A DNA stretch of 64,000 nt. It comes from Nereocystis luetkeana (lineage: Eukaryota > Sar > Phaeophyceae > Laminariales > Laminariaceae). The notes below the pieces were generated by a model that worked only from the letters and a program-made list of their open reading frames with translations, ran no database searches and had not been told where the DNA came from. Position numbers and translations under genes: made by a program. Location: positions 6,006,740 to 6,070,739 of the forward strand of contig JARUPZ010000003.1 of assembly GCA_031213475.1 (NCBI GenBank), written 5' to 3'. Each line of letters starts with the position of its first letter. Position 1 is the first letter of the stretch. Shown piece by piece: positions 1-11,259 of this stretch.

Positions 1-1009
1 TCCGACCTGGTTCGAGTGCTTACCGGAGGAGAGCGAAGGTGACATGAAAGAGGTTCATCACAGCAGCTTGTGTTTCTCTCGAGATGGATCTCCCGCATGG
101 TCTCAACGGAGGCCTACACCTAGACTCAAAGGTGCTGCAGTACTGTGGTCGAAAATAGTCGGAACTTTGGGGTCCACAAAAGGAGTCGAAAAAAACAACA
201 CACCCCTACTGAACGCTTGCATCTAACTTACACTTACTTGGGGAAAGCTACAGCCCGCGACTTTGAGGGATGCTTCTGACGGGGTGCGCGGCCGCGTCGG
301 GTGCACCAGACGTCAGTCGCAGGCAGCGATAAACGACTCATCATGAGATGTTTTCGTACATACATTCGAAGTTGCGAGCGAGAGGCACGAAACGTTCGCA
401 AATAAATACGCTATAATAAAATGCACAATGGCTACATCGCCGACAAAGAAAAAATGGCCTTCACGAGAATATGACTTTTTCCCGGGCGGATGACATATAT
501 ATATCTTAGGAAGCCGTCGTCGAAGAAGATGCTGCGGGAGGGAAAATTTGGGGTTCCCATGATGGGTAGTAAGACATTAGACCCAAAACAGTGAAAAAAA
601 AGAGTTTGAAATATCAGGATTCGTGTACTTTTGTATCACAACTATTCTACACCTACGAAAAAAATGCGAATCTTGGAGGCAAATCCCTTCTTCAAAAATA
701 CCAAGTCGTACGTACATGTTGCTGAATGGCCTACGCCCGGGTACTTGACGACGCATTTCCGAGGAATACAAGCGTCTCCTTAGCATACCTCAGAGTTTGT
801 GGAACAAACATCGTTTCTTGAGTGCCCGGGTTCCATCAGGTTTCACCGGCTCCCTAGTGTATAGTAGAACGCGCAAGAAAGCGGCGACGGTCCAAAAAGT
901 TCCACTCCCTCTGAAAGAGCTTCGACTTGTTGTGGGTATTTTTTTCAGGGCATTCTTGGAGATCCAGTGATCCCTTCAAGTATGTGAAACCCCGCTCCAG
1001 CACAAACGA
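1..1009. other. No gene recognised
   Basis: Only short, unsupported reading frames occur here. No RNA gene, transposon end or repeat could be made out. A (TA)n run lies near 496. Confidence 0.4.
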
Positions 1010-1990
1010 GAGCCACCGCGCACAAACCGTTGTATCCCGTTCCCGCGCCCGAGGGAACATGCGAATCCCCTTCCCCCACGAGCGAACCCCGTGAAAATAC
1101 ATAAATCCCGTTCCCGCACAAATACATTCCGCAAGATTCCGGATATATCTCTCGAACCCCGTAGAATTGAGAAACGCAAAATCCCGCTGACGCGTATATA
1201 TATGCTAATCACCCTCCCGCCGGTAGTGTGATGACGACAAGGTGCGTACAAGCCTCGGGTTTCGTTGCCTTGTCTTTTTCGTTCCCTAGTTTTGTATTCT
1301 ATTAAACAAACCGTGTTAGTTACTGTTTTGTGGTATGCGGTAGCTTGATGCAAGTCTGCGGATATTGGGGGTTTAATAAATTGTGGGGTTTCGTATTGTA
1401 TCGAGGCATTATTTAGTATGCCTCGTGGCTGGAGGGGTGGAGCTGCTCCTCCGGGAGCAGTCGCTGAAGTTTATAATTCGACCCTGGCTCTGATGGTGAC
1501 GATACTGCCTGTCTTTATGCGAGTGGTGCAGCCGGTGAAAATCTTGGTTCGGCTTACCTCCTGCGTGTGGTTTATGTGGTGTTGTCTCTGACAGGACGGT
1601 ATTGACCCAACCTGGTGTTGTGTTGTGTTTGTTTTATTGTTTGCGTATTTAATTGTCTCTTCCTCGACGATCATGGTGTAGATCACGCGTGCAACACACG
1701 TGCACGCGTCCGACAGCTCCTGTAATCAAACCGTTACCACTTAAGACCTGGTCTAGTAATTGAATTTCCCGGTAGCGTAGAGAATATCTACAAGGTTCCC
1801 CTCGGTATTTTTATACAGGCTTAGTCCCGTCGTTGTTGAATCCCGTCTCGGCGAGTACCACGGTGGCCGCATCCCGCACAATAAATCCCGTGGAACCCCG
1901 TTGAGGCTAGATCCTGTGAAAACCATCCCGTTCAATCCCGTGGTTTTTAGATCCCTTCCCGGAGAGTCCTGGGGTTGCCATGTCCCATCC
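1010..1990. repeat. TCCCGT-rich cryptic repeat region
   Basis: The hexamer TCCCGT and close variants (ATCCCGTTCCCG, ACCCCGT, ATCCCGCAC) recur about every 10-25 bases in two clusters, near 1030-1190 and 1820-1990. They are separated by sequence that recurs near 4.6-4.9 kb. There is no fixed period, so it looks like a decayed simple-sequence or minisatellite tract and not a true tandem array. It has no coding potential that I trust. Confidence 0.45.
1430..1760 (+). repeat. Old duplicated block, copy 1
   Basis: This block shares an ordered set of short matches with 4560-4960: a stretch ending in TGTGGTTYATGTGG, then CCTGGTGTGT, then TTGTCTTCCTC, then CACGCGTG and GCGTCCGAYAGC, then ATCAAAC. Order and spacing are similar, so the two blocks are probably copies of one ancient segment. 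No product is evident. Confidence 0.35.
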
Positions 1991-3439
1991 AAATAACACA
2001 GTGACTTCCTGGGGTACGGTACCTGATACCCGTCGGATAATGTCCCGGAGTCAAAACGACTTTCCGAGGACTGTTCTGGTAAGTTAGGAGTGGGTATTAC
2101 GAATCCGTAGCCAGAATGTTCGAGTGTGTTGATGCTGTCGTGGGGCTGCCTCCCCCGTAGAACCTAACAGGCCGGAAATGGCAGAGAAATATCCCCTCCC
2201 TCTTTCTTGCAAAAACCCAACGTCGCAAAACGGGCCCGAGAGATAGGAACAAAGGGGTAGCGATCGCGAATCTACCATCATAATGCCTCAGTTCAATGTT
2301 GCCATTGAGTAACGGCTCTGTATGAAAGGCTCTACTATACCGATTTCTGTTTCTACAAAGAAGTATTTTCATCTGCGCTCTCCTCGGCTCAGTTTTTCTC
2401 CCACCAGTCGTTTCGTGAAAAAAGCTATACCCTCTCTGAAATGGCCAGGCCCGGTCGGTTTTGCGAGGAGTTAAGACGGAACAAAATCAGGAAGAAGGCG
2501 GCGGGTTGTTGTTTGGAAGCATTCTGATACGCTTTTCTTTCGTCAAAAACCGGACGGGAAAATATGGTCCGGGCGGGAACGGGACGGGGACGGGACACCG
2601 TGTGGTATTCGTTTACGACCGCAATTTCCCGATCCGCACCGTAGTCAGGGCGTATTCCTGAATTATTGTGTTATCCGAGGAAAGGTGTCGTGTTCCCAAT
2701 ATCTTCCGAGTCCCAACTACCTCGTCAGCACTGTCGGACCAATCCCGACCATTTCGGCCCCTTCTGTCTGAGCCCAGTTCCGGTTATACCCATCCCACTG
2801 TCTGCCCTGTGAGTCACACGTCCCATCCAAACCCAGGCACACACTTTCTCTCGTCTATGCATCTGACGCCTACTACTTATGTCCATTCCATCGGCGGGTA
2901 TTCTTATTCTCCCATCATCGTATGAGCATGGATGCAACTGGGTTGTGCAACTTTTTGGATGCAACAGAAAATAATAAAATATACACCAGGTAAGTAAAAC
3001 AAAAACCAATCGAGTAGTAGACTGGAGACAGTTTTGCGGACGAGTACAATTAGTCCATATACATATATTTTCCTTTCTTTTACTCTCATTTTATACTCTC
3101 TACGAAATCGCAAAAATACATCCAAAACACATTTAAGTTTGTGTCAAAATGCCCAATCGGTCGTACATCGGACCATTTGAAATCAGAAGTCTATTGATAG
3201 TAAAATTCGGAGAAGAATGAAACACACACCACACCCCTGGCGCAAATAGGGACATGGCAAGAAGAGTGAAAGTTGTGGAGGTGGATCGTGACGGCGTGGA
3301 GTTGGATCGTGACGGCGGCTCTGCTTCGTTCCGGCTCTTCTTACGCAGAAAGAACCGAACCAAGCAACCGCAGTTTCGGCGCGCCCTTCGGATACTACTG
3401 GTGTTTTAGTTGTATGGCAGGCGATGCGGAAATCTACCC
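1991..3439. other. No gene recognised
   Basis: Scattered TCCCG and its reverse complement continue at low density, for example the run of CGGGAC units near 2570-2600. No supported gene or RNA was found. Confidence 0.35.
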
Positions 3440-3860
3440 TCCGTATTCTAGCCTATGGTCTCGAACTGTTCCCCAATATCCCCCAACTGTTTCCCGTGTT
3501 GTCCTGTCCGAACAAAAAATCGCGTAGCCCTTTCCCATCCTTACCACAGAGTATGTTCCCCATTGCTCTCCCCTTTCACGACTCTCCCAGTACCGCCAAG
3601 AAGCCGCCAAGAAGAGCAGCATCCCGTTCTGTCAGTAAATCGTTCCCGTTCCCTTCCCGCACAGTCAACAAGTCGTGTTGTAATTCTTATTGCCGTTCAG
3701 TCCCGTAATCAACGCGGCTTCTCACCTTCCGGTCCCATTCCCGTCCTGCCGTAAACAAAAACGCGAACGTTTTCCAATGCCGTCCTTCCGGAAGAAGACC
3801 CAAAAAGCTCCGCCCGCGGCGGGCTAAACGTTTCAATCCCGTTCCGTACGGTGCTTTTGT
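3440..3860. repeat. TCCCGT-rich cryptic repeat region, second cluster
   Basis: The same TCCCGT/TTCCCG motif as near 1.0-2.0 kb recurs here many times (near 3626, 3648, 3656, 3703, 3740, 3837). The cluster again sits just upstream of the block that is duplicated at 4560-4960. The whole 1.0-1.8 kb and 3.4-4.9 kb segments may therefore be one old tandem duplication. Confidence 0.4.
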
Positions 3861-4559
3861 CAATGAATGGTGGATCACACCCCTTCACCCCATACCAGCA
3901 CTCGCACAAACCAAAGAGTGTCGAATTCCGCCGCACGATGGTGGCCGAGACCCAGAACTGTGGAGTTCCGAGGTCATGGAGTGTGTGGGTTTCTAGTTGT
4001 GGTGGGTTTGGTGCTGTCTGACGTCGTGATTTATAGTGAAAACAACAGATTTCGAGGTATCAACCTTAAACACTCACTCGTGGTAGACCATCACATAGAC
4101 GTCGTGCTGTTTGCGAACGGAACCAAACGCGCACTTACTTGTGAGCACACCACAAGGTGTTGCTTGTGATAAGTTGTACTCGATACTGGTCGGGTATATC
4201 CGACGGTTCCATATATATTCTGGCTCTCGCTATCTATCTGCTGGAGTTTCCTGGACTAAACTTTGTGGAGAACGTTGGTCCTCAATTTCAACCTCGCACG
4301 TCGGCTCGGACTACCCAACCCAGGCCTGACCCTAACCCTTATCGGAGCCTGAACTCCACTCCTTTGGGGGGCTCGTGGTCGGTAGTGGCAGTCACGCGGC
4401 TCCACTGCGTGATCTTGTGGTGTTTATCCGAAAAAGCGCTAGGCGGCCGAAAACCTCGCCAGCACAAATAAATGAGGTCCGCATCCCGCAACAAATTTGG
4501 TTCGGGACGCTCCTGCATCTAGATAGGGCGATTCATGTACTCCGAGATTTCGTATTATT

Positions 4560-4960
4560 TTGTGTTTAGGCATCGGTTTGGTATACCTGCGTCTTTCTGG
4601 AGTGTGATTATGGTTTGCCTTTCGAGGCACTCGCTGATGTCAACGATACGACCCGCGGTCTGGTACCGAGATACCCCCCGTAGATATATATGTGAGGGTA
4701 GAGCGTGATGAAAATGTACGGATTGCCCCTGTCTGTGTGGTTCATGTGGCGGGACCTATGACACACAACAAGTATCGGCCTGCCTGGTGTGTGCTCGGAG
4801 CTGCCGTGCGTCTCTGCGTGTTGTCTTCCTCATGTATGTATCCCACAACGAACAGTAGACCGCAGGGCTACGCGTGCGCGTCCGATAGCAGTGTATTCAA
4901 ACAGGTCGCACTCAATGGAAACCCAATATATATATGGTGTGCAACGTTGTGGATGTTTCA
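4560..4960 (+). repeat. Old duplicated block, copy 2
   Basis: This is the partner of 1430-1760, sharing ordered matches such as TGTGTGGTTCATGTGGCG, TTGTCTTCCTC and GCGTCCGATAGC. It is diverged and non-coding as far as can be seen. Confidence 0.35.
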
Positions 4961-6465
4961 CTACTTTGGACCAGTTTAATCTGTACTCGGTTAAAGACCG
5001 TTTTGAAGGACACTGTAAAAACTTGCCCTAATAATAGCAACCGGTTAAAATCAGCGAGGTAAAACCGATTCAACCGGTTTTGCAGTAGTTAGTTAAGAAT
5101 GCCGCCTCATCTATCCGGTTTTCTTTTTTTCGAGAATGCCATCCGGGACCCATCTTTCCTTCCTTATCTATTTGCTTTGCTGAATTGTTGCAGTTTGAGC
5201 AGACAGCAGCATGCATGCATATTATACGTGTCGTGTAATACAGGAGCCACGGGTACACAATCTGAGTCGCTCGAAGTTTGGCGAGACGAAGATTGAGATT
5301 GGAGCCGCGACTTGAGCTTGCTTCTTTCAGTCACGATTGCCGTGAATATCTAGATTGCCTTTTGAATCGGGAACTTCGTTTCAAAAACTGTTCAGCACTG
5401 TTTCTGGAGGCAATCTCCGCCACTGCTAACTAACTGCTATGTACCCCCCGAGCACAGCAGTTTTCTTTATTTCCCCAAGATACGCACGCCTGTAACCCCG
5501 ATTCCCGGGGACGAACGCATTTGGCTCATCATGTATGTGGAACCCAGCTTATGTTGCGATGGTACGATGTACAGTACCAAAGGTGATGCTCGTGTGCACA
5601 TCTATCTGGACTGGAGCTGACCAACAGGCAGAATATTTTTATTTTTGATCTCGCCGGTGATTGGAGAGAAGTTGTTATTTATGGATTTTTTCGTGGTACG
5701 AAAATATTCAGCCCAACCAAGCTGCTGCTTCTACTTTTACTCCTTCCTGCTTGTTGGGGACGTGGCAAAATTTTTTTTGCCCCGACGTCACTGGAAATCA
5801 ACACCTGCATTTCAAGCACATACCACGCACTGACTCCGTGAACAAATGAAAACTTTAGACAACAGACTGGGAGAGGATGGAGATGGTATAGAGGGGGCTC
5901 CATAATCGTCGGTCGTGTCGAAATCGGTTGTATTTTTGTCGAGCACGGTCAGAAAATAACCCGAAGAGTCAACATACGCCACGCGCCGATGAAGTCGCGC
6001 GCTGAAGAACTTACCCCACTACTATTCGATTGTGCTGAAATCAACAACGAACGGTTCTCGTAAATGCGCACGACCGTTAAGAGGAGGATACTTGGGGCTA
6101 CATTCAGAAAGCGTAGCGCTTCGCGCTCCTTGGATGGTTTATTTCTGACTATTTATTACGCGTAATAATGCGGTAACCGACTTCGTAGATCGAAAATATA
6201 CCAGGTACGAATGATAGTTTGGAATTAAAGACACCTACTACCTGGTTCGGCATGCCTATTATCCCGACGAACTACGAACGAACCTGAATGGGATAATCGT
6301 GGAATTCAACACTTCTTACTTGCGAACCTGAAACTTCCTGCTCGTGATGGAGAAACCGCTGCTCGACTTAATTGTAATCAGACTTGATATATGTTCTCAG
6401 CATCACAAAAAAAAGCAAATTAAGCGTCGGTCCGATTGACAGAAGAATTATTTCGAAAGACGAGC
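4961..6465. other. No gene recognised
   Basis: No supported gene. AACCGGTT occurs twice near 5040-5080 as a small inverted pair. Nothing else stands out. Confidence 0.35.
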
Positions 6466-6469
6466 TTAA

Positions 6470-6564
6470 CCCCTGAAAAATCGCAGTAGTTCCGTTTTTT
6501 TGGGGGCAAACTACTTGAAATCTGAGTGATTCGTCCCGAAAATGAAACTGCGGTTGGAAAGGGG
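6470..6564. mobile_element. TTAA-flanked foldback MITE (family 2), copy 1
   Basis: A 95 bp foldback element. The 5' side is preceded by TTAA (6466-6469) and begins CCCCTGAAAAATCGCAGT. The 3' side ends in ACTGCGGTTGGAAAGGGG followed by CTAA. The inner part carries the TGGGGGCAAA / TTCGTCCCGAAAA pair typical of the better copies at 7578 and 44151. TTAA target sites with CCCTTT-like ends are the pattern of piggyBac-type elements. It has no coding capacity. This copy is diverged. Confidence 0.6.
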
Positions 6565-6800
6565 CTAATTCATATCAACATAATAAACATAGTAATTTAT
6601 CGTGCGTAATAATTATCAAATCCCCCTTCAATATCATATTAATTATCACATTCGCTCTCCAAAACCAAGAAAAAAAGCGAAACAAGAAATACGTCTTAGG
6701 CGGGAAACACACAAGATTTCGAGATCGAGCCTCACACTACAGAAGAAGAAAACACATTTTTATTTACGTACCTGGCATGTTTGTAATATGTACCTTGTAG
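6565..6800. other. A+T-rich spacer
   Basis: Nothing recognised between the MITE and the tRNA-like sequence. Confidence 0.4.
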
Positions 6801-6806
6801 CCGGCC

Positions 6807-6878
6807 GCCCCGGTGGTTCAAGCGGTTAACCTCGAATTCTACTTGTTTGAGTCCTGGGTTCGAGCCCCAGGTGGGTCG
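6807..6878 (+). tRNA. tRNA-like sequence, probable pseudogene or SINE head
   Basis: The sequence has a good A box (TGGTTCAAGCGG from 6814) and B box (GGTTCGAGCCC). It folds to a D stem GGTT/AACC, an anticodon stem CGAAT/GTTTG and a perfect T stem CTGGG/CCCAG. The loop would place TAC as anticodon, which suggests valine. Against a working tRNA, the acceptor stem has mismatches at pairs 2-71 and 7-66, and the base before the anticodon is C where U is nearly universal. It could be a dead tRNA or the 5' head of a tRNA-derived SINE. I saw no second copy and no poly(A)-like tail right behind it. Confidence 0.45.
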
Positions 6879-6879
6879 G

Positions 6880-7577
6880 ACATTTGACTTTGTTTATTCG
6901 CAAAAATATAATAAAAAGGATTCAATTGTTGAGAGCGCCTTGCAGCGCGGGTAGGCACAATTCGATGCGAGTCGAAGAGGGAAGAAAGGGCTGAAATCTT
7001 CTCGCGATGAAAAGGAAGGCACGTACCGTAGCGGGAAGGGGCTAGAATAGCCTGCTATGTGACCCCGGATCTCAGTTACGAGTTGGAAGGAGAGAGAGAA
7101 GAAGATGTGCGATGATAATAAATGTGATGAGAAAAAAAATAACAAAAAAAAAAAATGTAGAACATTGTTACAGCAGCTGTGAGATCGAGAATTGCGTCGA
7201 AAATGCAATACGTATTGGTTTGAATGTCTTGGGGAAAAAGTTTTTTGACAGGTACGTATCATATGTATGTTTTTGGGACGCTTGTCCTTGGCTCTGAAAG
7301 ATAAACATCGACCAGTGATGAACCGAATCTTCGAGCACCACTATTACTGTGGTACGAGTACGTGGTATCTGGTGAAAGTTACCTGGTATACGAGTCGGGT
7401 CTTTTCTCGTGCCGAAAGGAGACAGGCACAAACTCACACATCTCGGCCAAAAATAGGAATTATAATAAACTAAAAAACAAAGAGGGTGTTGAGGGGGGGT
7501 GCAAGCTGCAAAGCAACCCAGCATCACCAAGCAACCAAAACATCCTCGGGCCGGAAGCGGAATTTCCCCTATCTAAA
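6880..7577. other. No gene recognised
   Basis: A-rich runs lie near 7130-7155. No supported gene. Confidence 0.35.
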
Positions 7578-7667
7578 CCCTTTTAGAACCGCAGTCCCGT
7601 TTTGGGGACAAACCCCCAAAATTTCAAGTAGTTCGTCCCCAAAACAGTCACTGCGGTTCTAAAGGGG
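7578..7667. mobile_element. TTAA-flanked foldback MITE (family 2), copy 2
   Basis: A 90 bp element with long inverted ends: CCCTTTTAGAACCGCAGT at the left and its near complement, ending TTCTAAAGGGG, at the right. The right flank is TTAA and the left flank is the degenerate TAAA. The inner arms contain GTTTTGGGGACAAA and TTCGTCCCCAAAAC. The RNA or single strand would form one long hairpin. It belongs to the same family as 6470 and 44151 and is piggyBac-like by its target site. Confidence 0.75.
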
Positions 7668-7775
7668 TTAACGTCAAGACAAGAAGGAAGGGTGGGTATT
7701 TTCTGTTTACCGCAATTAATTTAGTTGACTTAATAAAAAATTTGCCCCAGCTGCGGGGTCGAGAAACTACTACTA

Positions 7776-7874
7776 CGGAGGGTCATAGTTAACAAGACCT
7801 ATGGTACACATAAAAATCAGTACATTTGATTTTTTTTACTGACAATATTTGGTCCTATTAACTATGGTCCCCCG
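7776..7874. mobile_element. TA-flanked 99 bp MITE (family 1), copy 1
   Basis: Exactly 99 bp between TA dinucleotides (7774-7775 and 7875-7876). The ends are inverted repeats of the type CGGGGGACCATAGTTAA, with this copy reading CGGAGGGTCATAGTTAAC at the left. The middle contains ACAATATTTGGTCCTATT. TA target duplication and size fit a Tc1/mariner-type MITE. There are four copies in this window, all 99 bp. Confidence 0.8.
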
Positions 7875-7876
7875 TA

Positions 7877-9879
7877 ATGGTATGTATCAATCTGTAAAAC
7901 AATATACCTTGACTGCTGCTGCTGTAAATACCTCGGCCGACATACACCCCTGACAAAAACATTTTCAAAATCGAAAATCCTCGACTAGCACACCTGAAAC
8001 ATTTGAAATTTCTGCTTCGACCTTCAAATTTCGGAGTATTTGTGTTGTTCATTGCATGGACACTACATCTAACACTGCTGTAAAACGGAAATTTCTAAAT
8101 GATCGTATTCCAGGTATACAAGTAAGTGGGAAATAAAACGGATGAAAACTACAATTTATTTGTTGAGAGGTACTGAATCGTTCGCTTGCCGGAACAGAGG
8201 GGATGGGTAACAAGGTGACAGAGTTGAGGATCGGTGCAGTTGAGCCGCGGTAGCGCGCTGATAGTGATCAGTTCCGGGGTTTTCGGCGGTGGTGCCTAAG
8301 GTCGACCACCCGACTCGAATCCTAACCCTATCCCGAACCCGAACGCTATGGGGTGACCAGTGCTTGGATGCTGTGGCTTGTGAAATATCCAACGTTTATT
8401 CGGCCGGCTGGGATGCCGTGCTTTTTTCGGAAGGAAGGGTCGAGGCTGATATGGCCGGGCCCGGATACTGTGGCTTGGAAAAAATCCAGGTTGGTTGGGC
8501 CGCTTTTTACGAAACACCCCTTAGCCAATCAGACTGCGTAAATAGCCTACCTTAGTAAGATCCACTATCTGGGGGCATCCACTACTCGTGCATTTGGTTG
8601 AACTGGAGCTGGGAAGGGTTGAAGCAGTGAGCAACCAGACCATCTAGTAGTTAGTATATATATGGTATTAATAGTTTTTTTTTGTGTGGATATGGTTCAG
8701 CACATACATACATATTAATAATAGTTCCAGGTGCACGAGCAAACCAGACAAGAGCAGTAGCATGAAGAGCGAGCTCGGGAGAGCTTTACATTGGTATCCC
8801 TCTCCGTGAATGTATATCATGTTGGGAGACAATCGCTGGAAATTATGCGGGAATCGATTGTTCGAGCATGTCTACACGAAGAAAATGACCGGGGGTGGCC
8901 TTTCGACAAAGAAAGGGATTATCTCCGAATATCACTCCCTCGGCTCTCGATTATCCTTGGCCCACCGTGTTTCCGTACGTACGGTTTATCTGGTTTGTGG
9001 TAGAGGGTAGGGGGTCTACTCGATAGCATGCATGGCCGTCGACGTTGTCGTATGACGAGCTGGGGGAGACGGGAATCGGTACGATCGTGATGTTCAATAT
9101 TTTCATCTCTCGTCTATTAAGGGCCGTTGTTAACGACACTGTGAAATCTTGCCAAAATAGCAAGAAACAGGCTCAGAAATCGATTATTTATGCGCAGATT
9201 TTCTCTTTCTTTCGGGAATGTCATGATTGATCAACGTCAAAGGTCATGCTGCACATTGCAGGAGGGCAAGCCTAATAATAATCACAGAAAATATATCGCG
9301 ATCTCAATCTCCAACACTGACTGAAAATGCACAGGAGGAGGGTGGAATATTATTTCAGGATGATCCTACGATAATTCGAGACCGTTGCTCAGATTCGGGG
9401 TGTCCAAGAAGGGCTGGGCTCGAAGCCCCCCGTTCCTGCCTTCTGTCTATAATAATAGGTGCCGCATTTTGTAACGGCGGTTGCCTGCGCATGGAATCCA
9501 ACAACGGCGATGCTTCTCGCTTTTAGACAGGTCGCCGCGCAGTTACTATGATGTCGTTGGTATATAGTCAATAATCAATACCTGGTAAAGACCTATGCCA
9601 ATGGAAACGCGAAGGTCAAAAGTTTTTTTTCAAATATACCTGGTATGGCTTTAGAAAAACAGCCGAAAATTTTCTCGTACCGCCGCTCGCTGTGGGAAAA
9701 AAAGAGAAAAATGTTTGATTTTTTCTTTTTTTTTTTCCCCAACGGCTGCAGGCGGCGCAATTTGTGTGTTTCTGGTCGCAAATTGTCAACACGGTGATCG
9801 AAACCAGCTCGTGCGACGATCGACGCTCGATTTCGATATAGACTCAGCCTACGGCCAACCCACTCGGTATCTGGCAAGC
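7877..9879. other. No gene recognised
   Basis: Only unsupported short frames. A TA-type repeat near 8653 and TCCCGAACC-like words near 8330 are the only patterns seen. Confidence 0.35.
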
Positions 9880-10130
9880 CCAACGAGTATAGATGACGGC
9901 CTCGAAGATATCAGGCAGATCCATGGTCTAGGGGGCGAGAGCTTGCCGGCAGCGTCCTACGGTATCCTCCCAAACCTGAAAGAGAGTCTATTTTTTGCCA
10001 TTCGAGACGGATGGAGAAGTTTTGTCTTCTGTTTTGTGCAAACCAGCATCCAAATGTTTTTTGATCACACGCCTGGTCAGCTCCCGCCACATGACACCGG
10101 CCATGGTGTGAAGACGGTGACCCTAGGGTG
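9880..10130 (+). repeat. Block repeated near 59.1 kb, copy 1
   Basis: Within this block GGGGCGAGAGCTTGCCGG and the following GCAGCGTCCTACG recur at 59176-59203 with few changes. Downstream matches appear in the same order: TTTTGCCATYCG, a T-run, then CCACAT, ACC and ACCGGCC. A 178-codon open frame crosses it (9715-10251) but shows no family motif and starts in a poly(T) tract, so I do not call it a gene. Confidence 0.45.
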
Positions 10131-10964
10131 GGTCGGAGCCCCTAACGAGCGCACTCCGTTCATAATAATTCATGACGCAATCGTTGGTTTTGTAGATCGA
10201 TGTCTGTCGACGACTCCGAATCTCGCCGCTTCGAACCAGAGATCGGCCTGAGTTTTTCTCAAGCCGATGTTGGCCCAACATCGGCCCCAGATTTGCCTTT
10301 TTCGGGCTTTTCCAAAAGTTAGTTTTTTTTTTTTTTTTTCGGTGGCCCATAGGAAGCGTGTTGTTCCGATTTTTTTTGGCGGGTATCTTTGAAATTCAAA
10401 CTTTTTATTGCAACTTCGCTGTACCATTGGCATAGGTCTAACAGTAAGAGTATGTTCCGGGGGGGATAGGGGGATTGCGAGACAGGTGTACGCACTCTCA
10501 ACAATTTGTTCACGAAAAATCGACCGCAGGAAGGGCCAAATAGCCTCACAGATCAGCCAGAAAGTGCATTGATAGATCACGTAACGGCTGTCACTCGCCA
10601 ACAAGTACTATAGAATAAACGACCATCGCGCGGGTCGCCAATGCGTAGCGGTAGTAGTAGGCAACATGAGGAGCCGTCGATTCTGTCCCGTCGATTCTTA
10701 GAATATCTGACGGAGTGTGAGTACACCGAAAGAACGCTGGAAATGACCTACTATTTATTTTACTACGTACATGCCTTCCTAAGGTTAGAGTAAGAAACAG
10801 ACCAAAACAATGGTGTGATTTCGGGACGCAATTTTTTAAAATACTTTGGAATATATGTATATTCCCCTGCATATATATTCCCCCCCCTTTGCCTCAGACT
10901 CGAAACTTTTACGTAGTAGTAGCGGGTCGTGTCGGGTTGTGTCGCTAAATAATGGTTGGAATAC
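10131..10964. other. No gene recognised; one perfect palindrome
   Basis: 10263-10285 is a perfect 11 bp inverted repeat with a one-base centre (GCCGATGTTGG / CCAACATCGGC). A poly(T) tract follows near 10322. No gene is supported. Confidence 0.4.
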
Positions 10965-11259
10965 CCCGGAGATACCCCTAACATTCCACCAATTTTCGAT
11001 CTTTTTGATAGCCCGAAAAGTAAAAGGGATCCAGACCTGTCGACAGGGCCTCACGAAGAAAGACATCAACAGCAACAATGCAAGTTCGACACAACAAGTA
11101 AAAAGTTTTAGCCCTGCTGCAACATCTGCATCTAGATTCTTCTGCTGCTGCTGGTGTCGCGTCCCCACCTAGTCACTCCTCTCCTTCTCTCCTACTCTCC
11201 AAACCTCTCCTTGAGACACCTCACACTGCAGCATTCATTTTTTCCACGTCTCTGACACG
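10965..11259 (+). promoter_or_regulatory. Conserved 5' flank of gene A
   Basis: This stretch is homologous to the flanks directly upstream of genes C (35570-35869) and D (46620-46898). Shared words in order are ATACCCC..GAGAT, ACATTCCA, TTTTGATAGCCCGAAA, CCAGACCT, then a pyrimidine-rich run (CACCTxGTCACTCCTCTCC) and finally TCTGACACG next to the ATG. No TATA box is visible, so the CT-rich stretch is the best candidate for initiator and 5' leader. The role is inferred only from position and conservation. Confidence 0.45.

Noticed and set aside
9715-10251. 178-codon plus-strand frame
   Set aside because: It begins in a poly(T) tract, contains part of a repeated block and shows no domain or splice context.
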